Source: Shewanella oncorhynchi
Lineage (GTDB): Bacteria > Pseudomonadota > Gammaproteobacteria > Enterobacterales > Shewanellaceae
Direction: 5' to 3'
NCBI RefSeq assembly: GCF_012584455.1
Contig: NZ_JABAEB010000006.1
Coordinates: 1 to 64,000 of the forward strand
Length of the DNA: 64,000 bases
The notes below the pieces were generated by a model that saw nothing but the letters and a program-made list of their open reading frames with translations, did no database searches and had not been told where the DNA came from. Made by a program: the position numbers and the translations under genes. Below, piece by piece: positions 15,715 to 25,862 of this stretch (position 1 is the first letter of the stretch; every line of letters starts with the position of its first letter).

Positions 15715-16098
15715 CTATAGCTCATATAACTCTAAGGGTAAGCCGTCGGGATCGCTAAAGAAGGTGAATTTTCTGCCTGTGTATTCGTCAATGCGGACGG
15801 GTTCAACGGTAATGTGATGGCTATGAAGATGTTCGATGGCGGTTTCAATTGATGCTACGCGAAAGGCGAGATGCCTAAGTCCACAGGCTTCGGGATAGCT
15901 TGGTCGTTTGGGCGGATTATCGAATGAAAACAACTCAATTTGACTCTTATCGGCCAGTTGCAAATCAAGTTTATAGGACTTACGTGCCTCACGGAAATGC
16001 TCTGCAAGCACGGTAAGGCCAAGAATGGTTACATAAAAGTATTTGGACTTTTGATAGTCGCTGCAAATAATCGCTGCATGGTGAATGCCGAGTAACAT
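15715..16098 (-). CDS. gloA2: YaeR-type VOC/glyoxalase-fold protein
   Basis: A 127-aa single-chain vicinal-oxygen-chelate protein. It resembles E. coli YaeR (GloA2) throughout: IHHAAIICSDY at the start, ELFSFDNPP, PEACGLRHLAF and the end DPDGLPLELYEL. Metal-ligand positions of glyoxalase I are kept (His near the start, Glu in ELFSF, His in LRHLAF, Glu near the end). Such proteins are metal-dependent lyases or dioxygenases; the substrate is not established, so activity on methylglyoxal is only a possibility. AAAGGA precedes the ATG. Confidence 0.85.
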   Translation of the reverse strand: MLLGIHHAAIICSDYQKSKYFYVTILGLTVLAEHFREARKSYKLDLQLADKSQIELFSFDNPPKRPSYPEACGLRHLAFRVASIETAIEHLHSHHITVEPVRIDEYTGRKFTFFSDPDGLPLELYEL

Positions 16099-16163
16099 CG
16101 CTTTCCTTTGTGATTTTTAAAGGGTGATCAAATAAGATAGAAAGGTTTGAGAGTATAACGGTT

Positions 16164-16200
16164 AAAAAAAGATAGCGTCACAGTTTAGCATGACGCTATC
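16164..16200 (-). terminator. Terminator of the periplasmic amylase operon
   Basis: Perfect 10-bp stem (GATAGCGTCA / TGACGCTATC) with a 10-nt loop; on the minus strand it is followed by seven T residues. It lies 42 bp past the stop of the second GH13 gene. Confidence 0.88.
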
Positions 16201-16241
16201 GGTCGATTTCACTTTTTAGCTCACCTAGGCTTTTTGCTCGT

Positions 16242-18413
16242 TTAATCTTCTAGCTCGAATATGGCTGAAGACAGCGGTGCAAGTTGCATCTGAACTTGTC
16301 CTTCCCCTTGTTTGACAACCAACTGCGCTTTATTGTCTTCCAGCAAATCCTTAAGTGAATAGGTCCCATCCGTTAACTGCCATTGGTCGATAAGTGGCTT
16401 TGGTAGCTTAAGGGATAATGGCTTTGCTTGAGTTTGATTAAAGTTATTCACAATAATCAGTTTTTGGCTCGTTTTATTGGCTGTATTTTCCTCAAAGCGC
16501 ACAAAGGCAAAAGTGCTGTCATCATAACCCGTTGCATTGCTATGAGTATCCATTGTGGCGGTTTGTGCGCTGCGGTTGGCTGCATCGAGCGAGTAATATT
16601 CTCCTAAGAGCGCAGGTACATTTTTACCTGTGCTTAGGTTCAGTAATTTTTGATAATAAGCCCGCAAAGTGACTTCCTTTAGGGTTGATTGTCCACCATC
16701 AAACTTGCCATTGTTCATCCAGCGCTGATGCGCAGGGACGCCTACATAGTCAAAAATACTGGTGCGTGATGCATGACCAAATCCTGGGTTGTCGATGGCG
16801 GCTTCTCCCACTTCTTGGCCAAAATACACTAACGTCGGTGAAGTACCTATCGTTGCCGACACCACCATAGCGGGTAGGGCATAGTGTGGATTCACGGCTT
16901 GGGTTGTCGTGGGCTTATTTGTGTGTAGCGATGCTAAAAATGCCGCATTACCAATACGTTGCTCGTCGTGGTTTTCTAAAAAGTGCAGCATGTGAGATTC
17001 AATATCCTGCACTTTTGCCTGATCTGCCGCGATATTAGCTGTGCTGGTTTTACCCGCCATTACGGCTTTTAGGGTGTCGTAAAGATCGACCTTATCGTAC
17101 AGATAATCCATTTTGCCAAGTTGGATATAATCTCGATACAGCTTGGGGTTATAGACCTCGGCCAAGATAAAGGCATCGGGATTTGTGTGTTTTATCTGGC
17201 TGTTGAGATAGCTCCAAAACTCCACTGGCACCATTTCGGCCATATCATAGCGAAAGCCATCGACCCCTTTCGCTAGCCAATACTGGGCAATCTGATTGAA
17301 TTTAATCCAAGAGCTTGGGAGCTCGGCTAAGTGTTGTTGCCAGAAAGCGTAATGCTGCGCCTGCGTTAAAGTGGCGAAATTGGCTGGCAGGCGAGGGAAG
17401 TCATAGGTGCCATCGGGGCGTACGCCGTAATTGATTTTGACTGTTTCGTACCAATCATTGGCATCAGGCTTGGCTAAGCGTGAGCCATTACCAGTCCATT
17501 TTGCGGGAAATTCGTTGAATTTGCCGTCACTTAATGGGTGAGCTTCTCCGCCCAGCGGTTTAAGATTTGCGGGTAAGCTTGGCACTTCAAAGGCATGCGC
17601 TTGTCCCTTTGCCCCCTCCGAGCCATTATTAACATCAACTTTATCAACAACGTAATAGAAGTTGTTGTTTTTGGCGTACTCCAGACTGGTATCATCATCT
17701 TCGCCAAAATCGCGCACGCCTTGGGGTTTATTAACGGATTGATAATGGCGCGCCACATGGTTTGGCACTATATCGATAATCACCTTTAAGCCGTGGTGAT
17801 GGGTACGGGCAATGAGCGCTTCGAACTCGGCTAAACGGTTGGCGGGATTGACCGCCAGATCTGGGTTGACGTTGTAGTAATCTTTGACTGCGTAGGGTGA
17901 GCCCGCGCGTCCTTTGACCACATCGGGATCATCAGTACTCACGCCAATCGTGCTGTAATCACCAATCAAGGCATGGTGGGGAACGCCCGTGTACCACACA
18001 TGGGTAACGCCTAGGTCCTTGATGCTATTGAGTGCAATATCATTGATATCATTAAACTTGCCGATGCCATTGTCGGCAATCGTGCCCCAAGGTTTGTTGG
18101 TTGGATTTTTATTGCCATAAAGGCGAGTAAAGATTTGATACACCACAGGTTTAAGCGTCATAACCTCACTCTCAGACTTTGGCAGTAACTCATTATCAAG
18201 CGCCTGCATCGATGTATTTGCATTGGTCGAGACGCTAAAAAGCGAGGCAGTTAATAAAGAGGCACTGAATAGAGCGTTTAAACATAAGCTGAGTGATGAC
18301 TGTCGGCGCTGCTGGGTTTTTGGCGCTTTGGTTATAAGTAAAGCCACTATGGGAAATTTAGCCTCTTCAGGGCACTGAGTCACTCGGGAATAGATAGGCG
18401 ATAAAAAGCTCAA
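16242..18413 (-). CDS. Periplasmic alpha-amylase (GH13)
   Basis: Hydrolyses alpha-1,4-glucans in the periplasm. The 723-aa product has a long signal peptide (hydrophobic part about residues 38-62, cut near TNANT). The GH13 barrel shows region I DIVPNHV, region II GFRYDMAEM (nucleophile Asp about 387), region III ILAEVYNP (acid Glu) and region IV LENHDEQR. A beta-domain follows. The TTG start overlaps the stop of the upstream GH13 gene (TTGA) and has AAGGA 8 nt ahead, so the genes are translationally coupled. It probably works with its neighbour on maltodextrins taken up by the TonB-dependent receptor. Subfamily not assigned. Confidence 0.87.
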   Translation of the reverse strand: MSFLSPIYSRVTQCPEEAKFPIVALLITKAPKTQQRRQSSLSLCLNALFSASLLTASLFSVSTNANTSMQALDNELLPKSESEVMTLKPVVYQIFTRLYGNKNPTNKPWGTIADNGIGKFNDINDIALNSIKDLGVTHVWYTGVPHHALIGDYSTIGVSTDDPDVVKGRAGSPYAVKDYYNVNPDLAVNPANRLAEFEALIARTHHHGLKVIIDIVPNHVARHYQSVNKPQGVRDFGEDDDTSLEYAKNNNFYYVVDKVDVNNGSEGAKGQAHAFEVPSLPANLKPLGGEAHPLSDGKFNEFPAKWTGNGSRLAKPDANDWYETVKINYGVRPDGTYDFPRLPANFATLTQAQHYAFWQQHLAELPSSWIKFNQIAQYWLAKGVDGFRYDMAEMVPVEFWSYLNSQIKHTNPDAFILAEVYNPKLYRDYIQLGKMDYLYDKVDLYDTLKAVMAGKTSTANIAADQAKVQDIESHMLHFLENHDEQRIGNAAFLASLHTNKPTTTQAVNPHYALPAMVVSATIGTSPTLVYFGQEVGEAAIDNPGFGHASRTSIFDYVGVPAHQRWMNNGKFDGGQSTLKEVTLRAYYQKLLNLSTGKNVPALLGEYYSLDAANRSAQTATMDTHSNATGYDDSTFAFVRFEENTANKTSQKLIIVNNFNQTQAKPLSLKLPKPLIDQWQLTDGTYSLKDLLEDNKAQLVVKQGEGQVQMQLAPLSSAIFELED

Positions 18414-20659
18414 GACTGAATTCCTTTTAGGGTTGAGTTTTTGATTGGGTGAGTTGTTTGAGCCTGAGTTAAATCGCTAGCTGAGTAACTCATGTGATTA
18501 GAGGTTTGACGGCTAGGTAAGCCAGTATTTAGCTGCAGTCTGGCTTTAAGCTCAAGGATAGTGACCCCTGCGTGGGGCAATGCAAGCGCTTGATTGAGTG
18601 AAACTGTGTTGCCACTGATGATATCTGTAGCGGCGCGGTTATCGCCAAGTACACTGGCAAAGCGGTTTACATCTAGCGTGACTGCTTTGTCATTTTTATT
18701 GTAAATCACCATGACTTTATCGGCCGAGGGCTGAGTACAGGCATTGTGTTGGGTTTGAGAATTGTTTTGTATTAGTGACTTAAGTGCTTCGGCTTTCTGT
18801 TCAGCTGATAATGGATCATTTAATAAGCAGCGAAATTGCACATAGATGCCATCCTGCGGCACAAAGTGCAGTAAATCGCCCGATTGCAGCGCAGGGGATT
18901 GTTTACGGTAATTCAGTAGGGTACGGATAAATTGCTGCGCTTGTCGTTGAGGTTCACTCAGTCCTTGGCCGGTAAAGGCATTCGTGGCATTGTTGGCAAA
19001 CCCGCCGGGAAAATCACTGCGTACAACGCCATCGTGACGGCCCTCGGTTGGGCTTGTCATCAACACTTCTGTACCGTAGAACAGCTGTGGAATGCGTTTG
19101 GCGGTCAGCACATAGGTGAGGGCCATCTTGTATAAGTCTATATTTTCTTTCACTAAACTGAAGATACGATTGGTGTCGTGATTGCCTTCAAATAGCACTA
19201 GCTTACTAGGTTCTGCATACACAACATCGTTGGCTAAAATCTCGTAAAGCTTGATAAAACCCGTATCCCAGCTTTCTGGCTCATTAAGGCTGGCAATCAA
19301 TTTTTCATATAGCGGGAAGTCCATCAAACTGGGTAAATCTGAGGTATAGCCATCGGCATTGATTTTGCCCTTTTGCCAATAGGACACTGTGATGGGGTTT
19401 GCGGTCCATTCTTCGCCAACAATATTAAAATTTGGGTACTCAGCCATTACGGCCTTAGACCATTTAGCGAGAAACCCTTTGTCGGCGTAGGAGTAAGTAT
19501 CTTCACGTATCCCCGAAAGTCCTGCGTACTCGACCCACCAAATACTGTTTTGGATAAGATAGGTTGCCAGTTTTGGATTGCTTTGATTTAGATCTGGCAT
19601 AGTGTCGGTAAACCAGCCGTCGACAAAATCAATATGATCTTGCGCTGCCGCGTAGGGATCTTGCACTGTAGTGCGCCTATGGCTGGTGAAACGGGGGCTG
19701 GTAACGCTGGATGTGATAGCGCTGGATTTAGCATCGGCAGACTGAGTCAAATTAGGCTTGGATTCTTGATTCTTTAGCTGCGTTTTTGTGGCATCGTTCA
19801 GCCAGTCATGGCTGGGTAAATCGTTGAGCCACCAATGGTTAGAGCCGATATGATTCACCACAACATCTTTAATCACCCCTAGGCCAAGTTTGTTAGCCTT
19901 AGCGACTAAGGCTTTATAATCCTCGTTGCTGCCAAAGCGGGGATCGACGCGGTATAAATTGGTAATTGAGTAACCGTGGTATGAATACTGGGCTTGATTA
20001 TTCTCAAGCAGTGGATTGATCCATAACTGAGTCACGCCAAGTTTTGCCAGATAATCTAAGTGCTGGCTGATCCCTGCGATATCGCCGCCATGGCGAGCAT
20101 CGGGATAATAGGGGTTGCTGGAATTGCTAGGAGAGTTAGCCGCGACTTGCTCTAACATATCGGCTTGATTGTCATTACTCGTGTCGCCATTGGCGAATCG
20201 GTCCGGCGTGATAAGGTAAATCACATCCTTATTGCTAAATCCTTGGCGCTCACGGCTACCTTTAGCGCGCCCTTGCAACGTATAGGGCAGGCGATAAAGA
20301 GGTTTATTGGCTTTTGAAGCAGAGTCAGTGCTTGAAATCACTAGTTCAAAGGTTTGCGGCGCAGCTTGACTCAGATCTAAATTGATAAACAAATAGTGAG
20401 GGTTATCAGTATGCTCAAGGCTTTTGAGTGTGATGCCTTTTCCTTGTATATCAACTTTAATCTGTTGCGGTAAGCTTGGAAGTTTGCGGCTATACAGCAT
20501 CAGCTGTAACTCAGGATTGTGCATTCCCGCCCACCAAAAAGCGGGTTCAAGCTTAACGTCCGTCGATATATCTGGCTCAAAGGTGTTTGCATAGGCCGTA
20601 TTAAATGAAGAGCAAACCAAGCATAAATAAAGTGCAATCATTAGGTTTTGACGGATCAT
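18410..20659 (-). CDS. Periplasmic cyclomaltodextrinase/neopullulanase-like GH13 enzyme
   Basis: A 749-aa exported glycosidase. Signal peptide of about 25 residues (cut after AYA). Residues about 30-130 look like the N-terminal beta-domain of cyclomaltodextrinases (PAFWWAGMHNPELQLMLYS), followed by the GH13 barrel from about 145: VVVNHIGSNHWW, GIREDTYSY (nucleophile Asp about 385), IVGEEWT (acid Glu) and EGNHDTNR. A C-terminal beta-domain follows. SusA-like enzymes of this design cut cyclodextrins, pullulan and maltodextrins to short oligomers. It carries a polar Ser/Thr-rich insert near residues 300-330. First gene of a two-gene unit behind the receptor gene. Confidence 0.85.
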   Translation of the reverse strand: MIRQNLMIALYLCLVCSSFNTAYANTFEPDISTDVKLEPAFWWAGMHNPELQLMLYSRKLPSLPQQIKVDIQGKGITLKSLEHTDNPHYLFINLDLSQAAPQTFELVISSTDSASKANKPLYRLPYTLQGRAKGSRERQGFSNKDVIYLITPDRFANGDTSNDNQADMLEQVAANSPSNSSNPYYPDARHGGDIAGISQHLDYLAKLGVTQLWINPLLENNQAQYSYHGYSITNLYRVDPRFGSNEDYKALVAKANKLGLGVIKDVVVNHIGSNHWWLNDLPSHDWLNDATKTQLKNQESKPNLTQSADAKSSAITSSVTSPRFTSHRRTTVQDPYAAAQDHIDFVDGWFTDTMPDLNQSNPKLATYLIQNSIWWVEYAGLSGIREDTYSYADKGFLAKWSKAVMAEYPNFNIVGEEWTANPITVSYWQKGKINADGYTSDLPSLMDFPLYEKLIASLNEPESWDTGFIKLYEILANDVVYAEPSKLVLFEGNHDTNRIFSLVKENIDLYKMALTYVLTAKRIPQLFYGTEVLMTSPTEGRHDGVVRSDFPGGFANNATNAFTGQGLSEPQRQAQQFIRTLLNYRKQSPALQSGDLLHFVPQDGIYVQFRCLLNDPLSAEQKAEALKSLIQNNSQTQHNACTQPSADKVMVIYNKNDKAVTLDVNRFASVLGDNRAATDIISGNTVSLNQALALPHAGVTILELKARLQLNTGLPSRQTSNHMSYSASDLTQAQTTHPIKNSTLKGIQS

Positions 20660-20737
20660 AATGTAAGCCTTTTAAAGAGAAAGAAGTAAAACGTGCTGGC
20701 ATGATGAATGTTAGAAATGCTGAAATCTGCATAAGCA

Positions 20738-20768
20738 AAAGCCTGCTTCTTAATTGAAGCAGGCTTTA
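20738..20768 (-). terminator. Terminator between the receptor gene and the amylase operon
   Basis: Nine-bp stem (GCCTGCTTC / GAAGCAGGC) with loop TTAATT, A and T runs on both sides. It ends the receptor transcript or attenuates reading into the amylase genes. Confidence 0.75.
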
Positions 20769-20779
20769 TTTGGGGTAGT

Positions 20780-23602
20780 TTATAAAGAGTAACTTAACCC
20801 TAGGAAGTACTGTCTACCGAAGTATTGGATTGTTCCTGTTTGATGTTCTTCACCAAAATAGGTTTTGTTCGGCTCATCGGTTAAGTTATTAATTTGGAAT
20901 AAGAACTTAAGTCCATTTTCCAGTGCGTATGAAGCTTGATAATCCACAATTGTTTCGGCATCGAAGAAAGCAAGTTGTGATTCAACTGCCACTTGTTCTG
21001 AAACATAGCTACTACGATATCTCATGCTGACGCGAGTATCGAAACCATCCAGAGTATAGAACAAGGTGGTGTTGAGTACGCTTTCTGATAACCCTGGTAA
21101 TGGAATGGTTAAGTTTGAACCACTTAAATCTGTGGTAAATTCCACTTCACTGTCTGAATACGAGTAGCTGCCAGTGAAGCCAAGACCGCTGAGTGGCGAG
21201 GGTAGGAAATCAAATATTTGGGTATAACCTAACTCAACACCACGAATGTAGCCGCCATTGTCGTTGTTGATTGCAGTTTGATATTGACCTTCATCTTTTA
21301 CTACTGGGAATTCAACACCATTATCGATAATAGTATCGGGGACGATAAATCCATTACCTTCAAAATCAAATGGTTGGATTGTAAAGTTGTTGATAAAGGA
21401 TTTAATATCTTTGTAGAACAAGGCTACGACAACCGCACCTTCAGAATCTTCAAAATAGTGCTCGTAAGATAAGTCGTATTGATCTGCATAGAACGGATCG
21501 AGTAGAGGACTGGTGTTACCCCAAGCATTGTACTTTTTGTATCCCGGTGTAGCAGAATCGTCATACCAAGATCCCATGCCTGACTTTAGCTTGTCGATTG
21601 GAGGACGTGACATCACAGAGGCTGCAGCAAAGCGCAGTTGATCATTTTCAGTGAGGTGGAAAGTTAAGTTGAGTGACGGTAAATAATCGGTATAGGTTTT
21701 ACCTATCTCGTTACGGATATAATCGGTACTGATCACGCCAAGTTCATCAGTAATCGCTTCACCTAGGCCATAGCCAACTTGTTGTAGACCTTTACTGCTT
21801 TGATCTGTTTGAACAACACGCACGCCCACGTTACCCGTGACTTTCATATCGCCTAAGTCAAACTCGAGATTACCTTGGACATAGCCAGCTAATACATCTT
21901 CATTGACCGAACCGCTTTGGATCATGGTCCAGTTATTAGACCAATTGGCTGTCGGGGTGAAAGGGGATTGTCCTGTTGCCGCTAACTGTGCGTTAATCAG
22001 CTCAATGGCTTTGTTAAAATCAACGGAAAGGAAGTTAGGGTAACCAGATAATTCACCGCCAAAGTTGACGACATTTGTCATGTCAGTGTTCATTTGAAGC
22101 ACGGGCTGGTTAGTTGGGTTTTTACCAAATTCAAAACCATAACCTGCTTGTGAACGTTGCGCATTAAACTCACGTTCTGAGTAGCGCAGACCAAAATCAA
22201 CTGAAGTTAAGAAACCAGAATCTAACACATAGTTAAAGTCTAACTTGTAGGCGACAAGATCGTTTTGTTGATCGTATGGCCACATACCCACTTCTTTTAA
22301 ACCCAAAGTCGCCGTATCTGTATAGTCGTGTGAAAAACTGACATCCGCAGGATTCAATCCATGTAGTCTATAGGTGATTGATTCTGCTGAGCGTACTTCA
22401 TTACCTATATCATCATATAGAACGGCACGCGTACCACCGTTGACGAACTCGCCATCGGCTTTTGAATAGCTCACATCACCTGCGATAGTCAAGGCGCCGC
22501 CATTATTCCACTCAATATTGACTGAGCCTGATGTCAGTTCTGAATATTTTGAGTCGTTATCGTTAATCACAAAAACAGCAAAGTTATCATTGCCAGTGGT
22601 TGATATGGTTCCACCAGTAATAGAGCCATTTTCGACAACGGGATCACTGAAAGTACCATTTTTTAATGACTTGACTCGGAAGCCTCTAGCAAAGTTTTCG
22701 GAAGTGAATTTTGAATGGAATAAATCACTTTTCACACTAAGATTGTCTGTAGGTTGCCAATGGATAGCCGCCATATAACCATCGCGAGTATCATCACCAC
22801 CTTTTTGCTGCAGTTCAAAACCTTCACTGTTTGATTCTAAAATATTATCGCCATTGACATCTTGTTTACCGTCATTGAAACGTAAACCAATGAATTGACT
22901 GGCAACATAAGGTTGGTACAAATGGGCATAGCCTAGCGCCACACCGAGTGTATCTTCAAGGAATTTGCCTTGATAGGCAAAGCTAAGACGGTTGCCATAT
23001 TGATCGGCATCGGAAATCTCATCCGCTCTGTCATTAAAACTGCCGCGAGCATTGATATTAAATGATTGGTCTTTGTCGCTTTTTAAGGGATCTGCGGTTT
23101 TTAATTCTACCGTACCGGCGACGCCACCTTCAATCAGCGAGGCTTTTGGTGTTTTATAGACGGCGGCTTGACTAATTAATTCGGATGGATATTGGTCAAA
23201 CTCAATCGCGCGTTTACCGCCCGTTGTCACTTGTTCGTGTCCATTAAGTGTTGCAAAGACGAAATCACCATCAAGACCTCGAATATTGAGGCCGCTTGCT
23301 TGTCCACCAGTGCGCACTGCGGTCACGCCAGGTAAGCGAGTCAGTGCATCAGCGATTGACTGATCGGGAAGGGCGCCAAGATCATCTGCTGAAATCGATT
23401 CAGAGACGGTATCTCCAAAGCGTTTATCATTTAGTGATTTGATGACACTGGTTCTAAAGCCTTTAACTTCAATAACCTCAATAGCAGCTTCTTTTGCTTT
23501 TGCTTCCTTATCTGTGGTCACTTCATCTGCCGCATAGGAGTGCATACTGGCACCTGCGGCGATGAGCGCTAAGGTTAGCAAACTGGGTTTAAATCGCATC
23601 AT
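20780..23602 (-). CDS. TonB-dependent receptor, probable maltodextrin transporter
   Basis: A 940-aa outer-membrane receptor. Signal peptide cut after SYAAD; a TonB-box-like stretch (IEVIEVKGF) at about residues 43-51; plug domain about 55-175 (LPDQSIADALTRLPGV, LNIRGLDGDFVFATLNG); then the 22-strand barrel, ending in aromatic residues (FGRQYFLGLSYSL). It belongs to the large carbohydrate-type TonB-receptor group of Alteromonadales. Substrate is inferred from the linked GH13 enzymes and transporter as maltodextrin or cyclodextrin. Regulation by a LacI-type repressor is likely from the palindromes upstream. It shares a 496-bp divergent region with the alpha-glucosidase gene. Confidence 0.9.
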   Translation of the reverse strand: MMRFKPSLLTLALIAAGASMHSYAADEVTTDKEAKAKEAAIEVIEVKGFRTSVIKSLNDKRFGDTVSESISADDLGALPDQSIADALTRLPGVTAVRTGGQASGLNIRGLDGDFVFATLNGHEQVTTGGKRAIEFDQYPSELISQAAVYKTPKASLIEGGVAGTVELKTADPLKSDKDQSFNINARGSFNDRADEISDADQYGNRLSFAYQGKFLEDTLGVALGYAHLYQPYVASQFIGLRFNDGKQDVNGDNILESNSEGFELQQKGGDDTRDGYMAAIHWQPTDNLSVKSDLFHSKFTSENFARGFRVKSLKNGTFSDPVVENGSITGGTISTTGNDNFAVFVINDNDSKYSELTSGSVNIEWNNGGALTIAGDVSYSKADGEFVNGGTRAVLYDDIGNEVRSAESITYRLHGLNPADVSFSHDYTDTATLGLKEVGMWPYDQQNDLVAYKLDFNYVLDSGFLTSVDFGLRYSEREFNAQRSQAGYGFEFGKNPTNQPVLQMNTDMTNVVNFGGELSGYPNFLSVDFNKAIELINAQLAATGQSPFTPTANWSNNWTMIQSGSVNEDVLAGYVQGNLEFDLGDMKVTGNVGVRVVQTDQSSKGLQQVGYGLGEAITDELGVISTDYIRNEIGKTYTDYLPSLNLTFHLTENDQLRFAAASVMSRPPIDKLKSGMGSWYDDSATPGYKKYNAWGNTSPLLDPFYADQYDLSYEHYFEDSEGAVVVALFYKDIKSFINNFTIQPFDFEGNGFIVPDTIIDNGVEFPVVKDEGQYQTAINNDNGGYIRGVELGYTQIFDFLPSPLSGLGFTGSYSYSDSEVEFTTDLSGSNLTIPLPGLSESVLNTTLFYTLDGFDTRVSMRYRSSYVSEQVAVESQLAFFDAETIVDYQASYALENGLKFLFQINNLTDEPNKTYFGEEHQTGTIQYFGRQYFLGLSYSL

Positions 23603-23787
23603 ATCTCTCTTCCCCTTGGAGTCGCTTTATCGCTTTGTAGAGCGTTTTATCGTTATCACCGCGTTATTTTTGCGGCCTTTTTTTGGTATATGGGCGCTTA
23701 ATTGACTGCATAAGTGCTGCGTTTATGACCAAATTGTTATGCAACGGTGAAGATACTACTCCCGAGTTTCTTAGCTGAACAACAGAG

Positions 23788-23801
23788 TGCATACGTATTC
23801 A
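23788..23801. promoter_or_regulatory. LacI-type (MalR-like) operator, site 1
   Basis: TGCATACGTATTCA is one base off the perfect palindrome found at 23937. It lies 186 bp upstream of the receptor start codon. A MalR repressor of the LacI family is known for maltodextrin genes in Shewanella; its gene is not in this window. Confidence 0.6.
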
Positions 23802-23936
23802 ATACCTAGCAGAGTTAAGAATAGACTGTGATAGAGGGTGAACTCAGGGAATAAAATGATTTTATTTTGCAATCAAGTGACTGTTAATAAAAAGTAAATT
23901 TCATTGTGATGTCATGTGACTATTGGCTGCATCTTC

Positions 23937-23950
23937 TGCATACGTATGCA
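23937..23950. promoter_or_regulatory. LacI-type (MalR-like) operator, site 2
   Basis: TGCATACGTATGCA is a perfect 14-bp palindrome (16 bp with the flanking C and G) centred on CG, as usual for LacI-family operators. It lies 149 bp upstream of the alpha-glucosidase start. The rest of the 496-bp gap 23603-24098 has no gene I can support. Confidence 0.7.
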
Positions 23951-24098
23951 GGTGTATTGAACCTTATTTCCCTCTTCACGTATGCTCGGTAACACAAAAG
24001 AAGCCGCGATGACTTTACTCTGCAGTAACAAAACGATAACTGTTTGCTTGAGTGTGTCAGGGAAAGTTCGCTGTAGAATAATGATAAAAGGGGCAACA

Positions 24099-25721
24099 AT
24101 GAGTGAGTTAACGTGGTGGCGTGGTGCAGTGATTTACCAAATTTATCCGCGTAGCCTTTTAGATACCAATGGCGACGGCGTCGGGGATTTACGCGGCATT
24201 ATCATAAAGCTGGATTACATTGCGAGTCTCAATGTCGACGCCATCTGGATTTCACCTTTCTTTAAATCTCCTATGGCAGATTTTGGCTACGACATCAGTG
24301 ATTACCGTGAAGTTGACCCTCTTTTTGGCACTATGCATGATTTCGATGAATTGATTGAAAAAGCCCACGGTTTAGGTATTAAGGTCATTATTGATCAAGT
24401 ATTAAGTCATACCTCGGACCAACATGCGTGGTTTATCGAGAGCCGCGAAAACCGTACGAATCCCAAGGCGGATTGGTATGTGTGGGCCGATCCTAAGGAA
24501 GACGGTACAGCGCCTAACAACTGGCTCGCGATTTTTGGCGGTTGTGCTTGGGAGTGGGAACCGCGCAGACAGCAATACTATTTACATAACTTCCTGCGTA
24601 GTCAGCCCGATATTAATTTCCATCATCCCGAAGTGCGCCAAGCTGTGCTGGATAACGTTGAATTTTGGCTTAAAAAGGGGGTAGATGGCTTCCGCTTAGA
24701 TGCCATTACCTTTTGTTATCACGATGAACTGCTCAGGGATAATCCGGCAAAACCTAAGGATAAACGTCAGGGCCGTGGTTTCAGTGAAGATAACCCTTAC
24801 GCATATCAATACCATTACTACAATAATGACCGTCCGCAAACCATCGCTTTTATTGAAGATTTACGAAAGCTCATCAATCGCTATCCAGAAGCGGTGACCT
24901 TAGGCGAAGTCTCTGCCGAAGATTCTTTGGCTGTAATGGCTGCCTACACTAAGGGCGAAGATCGCCTGCATATGGCCTACAGTTTTGAGCTGCTGACTGA
25001 TGATTACAGCGCAAGTTATATTCGCCAAACCGTAGAGGCTTTGGAAGCGAGCATAGGTGATGGCTGGCCATGTTGGGCTATCGGCAATCATGATGTGCAG
25101 CGCGTAGCGAGTCGTTGGGGGCAAGGTAAACAGAATTCAGACATGGTCAAAATGCTCAATGCCATGCTAAGTTCGCTGCGCGGCAGTATATGTAGTTATC
25201 AAGGTGAAGAACTCGGTCTAACTGAGGCGCCAATTGAATATCATGAGCTGCAAGATCCCTTTGGCAAAACATTTTGGCCTATGTTTAAGGGGCGTGATGG
25301 TTGCCGTACGCCAATGCCGTGGCAGCAAGGCGCTGACTTTAGTGGCTTTAGTGATGTTTCTCCTTGGCTGCCAATTGCACCTGCGCACCAAGCGTTAGCT
25401 GTGGATGTACAAGAATCTGATGCTGATTCCATGCTCAACGGTTATCGACGTTTTCTGGCTTGGCGTAAGTTACACCCAGTGTTAGTTGAAGGTGATATTA
25501 AATTTGTTGATACAAAGGAGCCCATTTTGGCCTTTGTTCGCACCTTAGGCGATATAAAAGTGTTCGTGGGATTCAATTTAGGTGATACCGAGGTCGAGTT
25601 TGATTTCTCTGCATTTGAAATCAGTGAACCGCTGACGGGACACGGCCTTAAAACCGCACAAATAGAAAACAATCAGCTGAAGTTTTCGGCATTTACCAGC
25701 TTTTATGCAATGTTAAAGTGA
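24099..25721 (+). CDS. Cytoplasmic alpha-glucosidase (GH13)
   Basis: A 540-aa enzyme without signal peptide that releases glucose from maltose and short maltodextrins. Motifs: VIYQIYPRSLLDTNGDGVGD near the start (shortened family signature), DQVLSHTSDQHAWF, GFRLDAITF (nucleophile Asp about 200), LGEVSAED (acid Glu) and AIGNHDVQR. This pattern fits the GH13_23 alpha-glucosidases. Start chosen at 24099 because AAAGGGGC lies ahead; the longer frame to 23982 adds a cysteine-rich stretch not seen in the family. It is followed by the sugar transporter gene and is controlled from the divergent region with the two palindromes. Confidence 0.9.
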   Translation: MSELTWWRGAVIYQIYPRSLLDTNGDGVGDLRGIIIKLDYIASLNVDAIWISPFFKSPMADFGYDISDYREVDPLFGTMHDFDELIEKAHGLGIKVIIDQVLSHTSDQHAWFIESRENRTNPKADWYVWADPKEDGTAPNNWLAIFGGCAWEWEPRRQQYYLHNFLRSQPDINFHHPEVRQAVLDNVEFWLKKGVDGFRLDAITFCYHDELLRDNPAKPKDKRQGRGFSEDNPYAYQYHYYNNDRPQTIAFIEDLRKLINRYPEAVTLGEVSAEDSLAVMAAYTKGEDRLHMAYSFELLTDDYSASYIRQTVEALEASIGDGWPCWAIGNHDVQRVASRWGQGKQNSDMVKMLNAMLSSLRGSICSYQGEELGLTEAPIEYHELQDPFGKTFWPMFKGRDGCRTPMPWQQGADFSGFSDVSPWLPIAPAHQALAVDVQESDADSMLNGYRRFLAWRKLHPVLVEGDIKFVDTKEPILAFVRTLGDIKVFVGFNLGDTEVEFDFSAFEISEPLTGHGLKTAQIENNQLKFSAFTSFYAMLK

Positions 25722-25862
25722 AAATGATTCATTTTTATTCGGTTGAAGTGTTATAGATACGGGATCCCAAGCCCACAGTTCGATATAAACCCGCCCACGG
25801 GCACCATGGGGAATGTAACCTTAATTAGTTCCTGATAATAAAAACATACAGAGAGAATAACT

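Noticed and set aside
23982..24098. N-terminal extension of the alpha-glucosidase
   Set aside because: Cysteine-rich residues not seen in GH13_23 enzymes; the ATG at 24099 has a ribosome-binding site.
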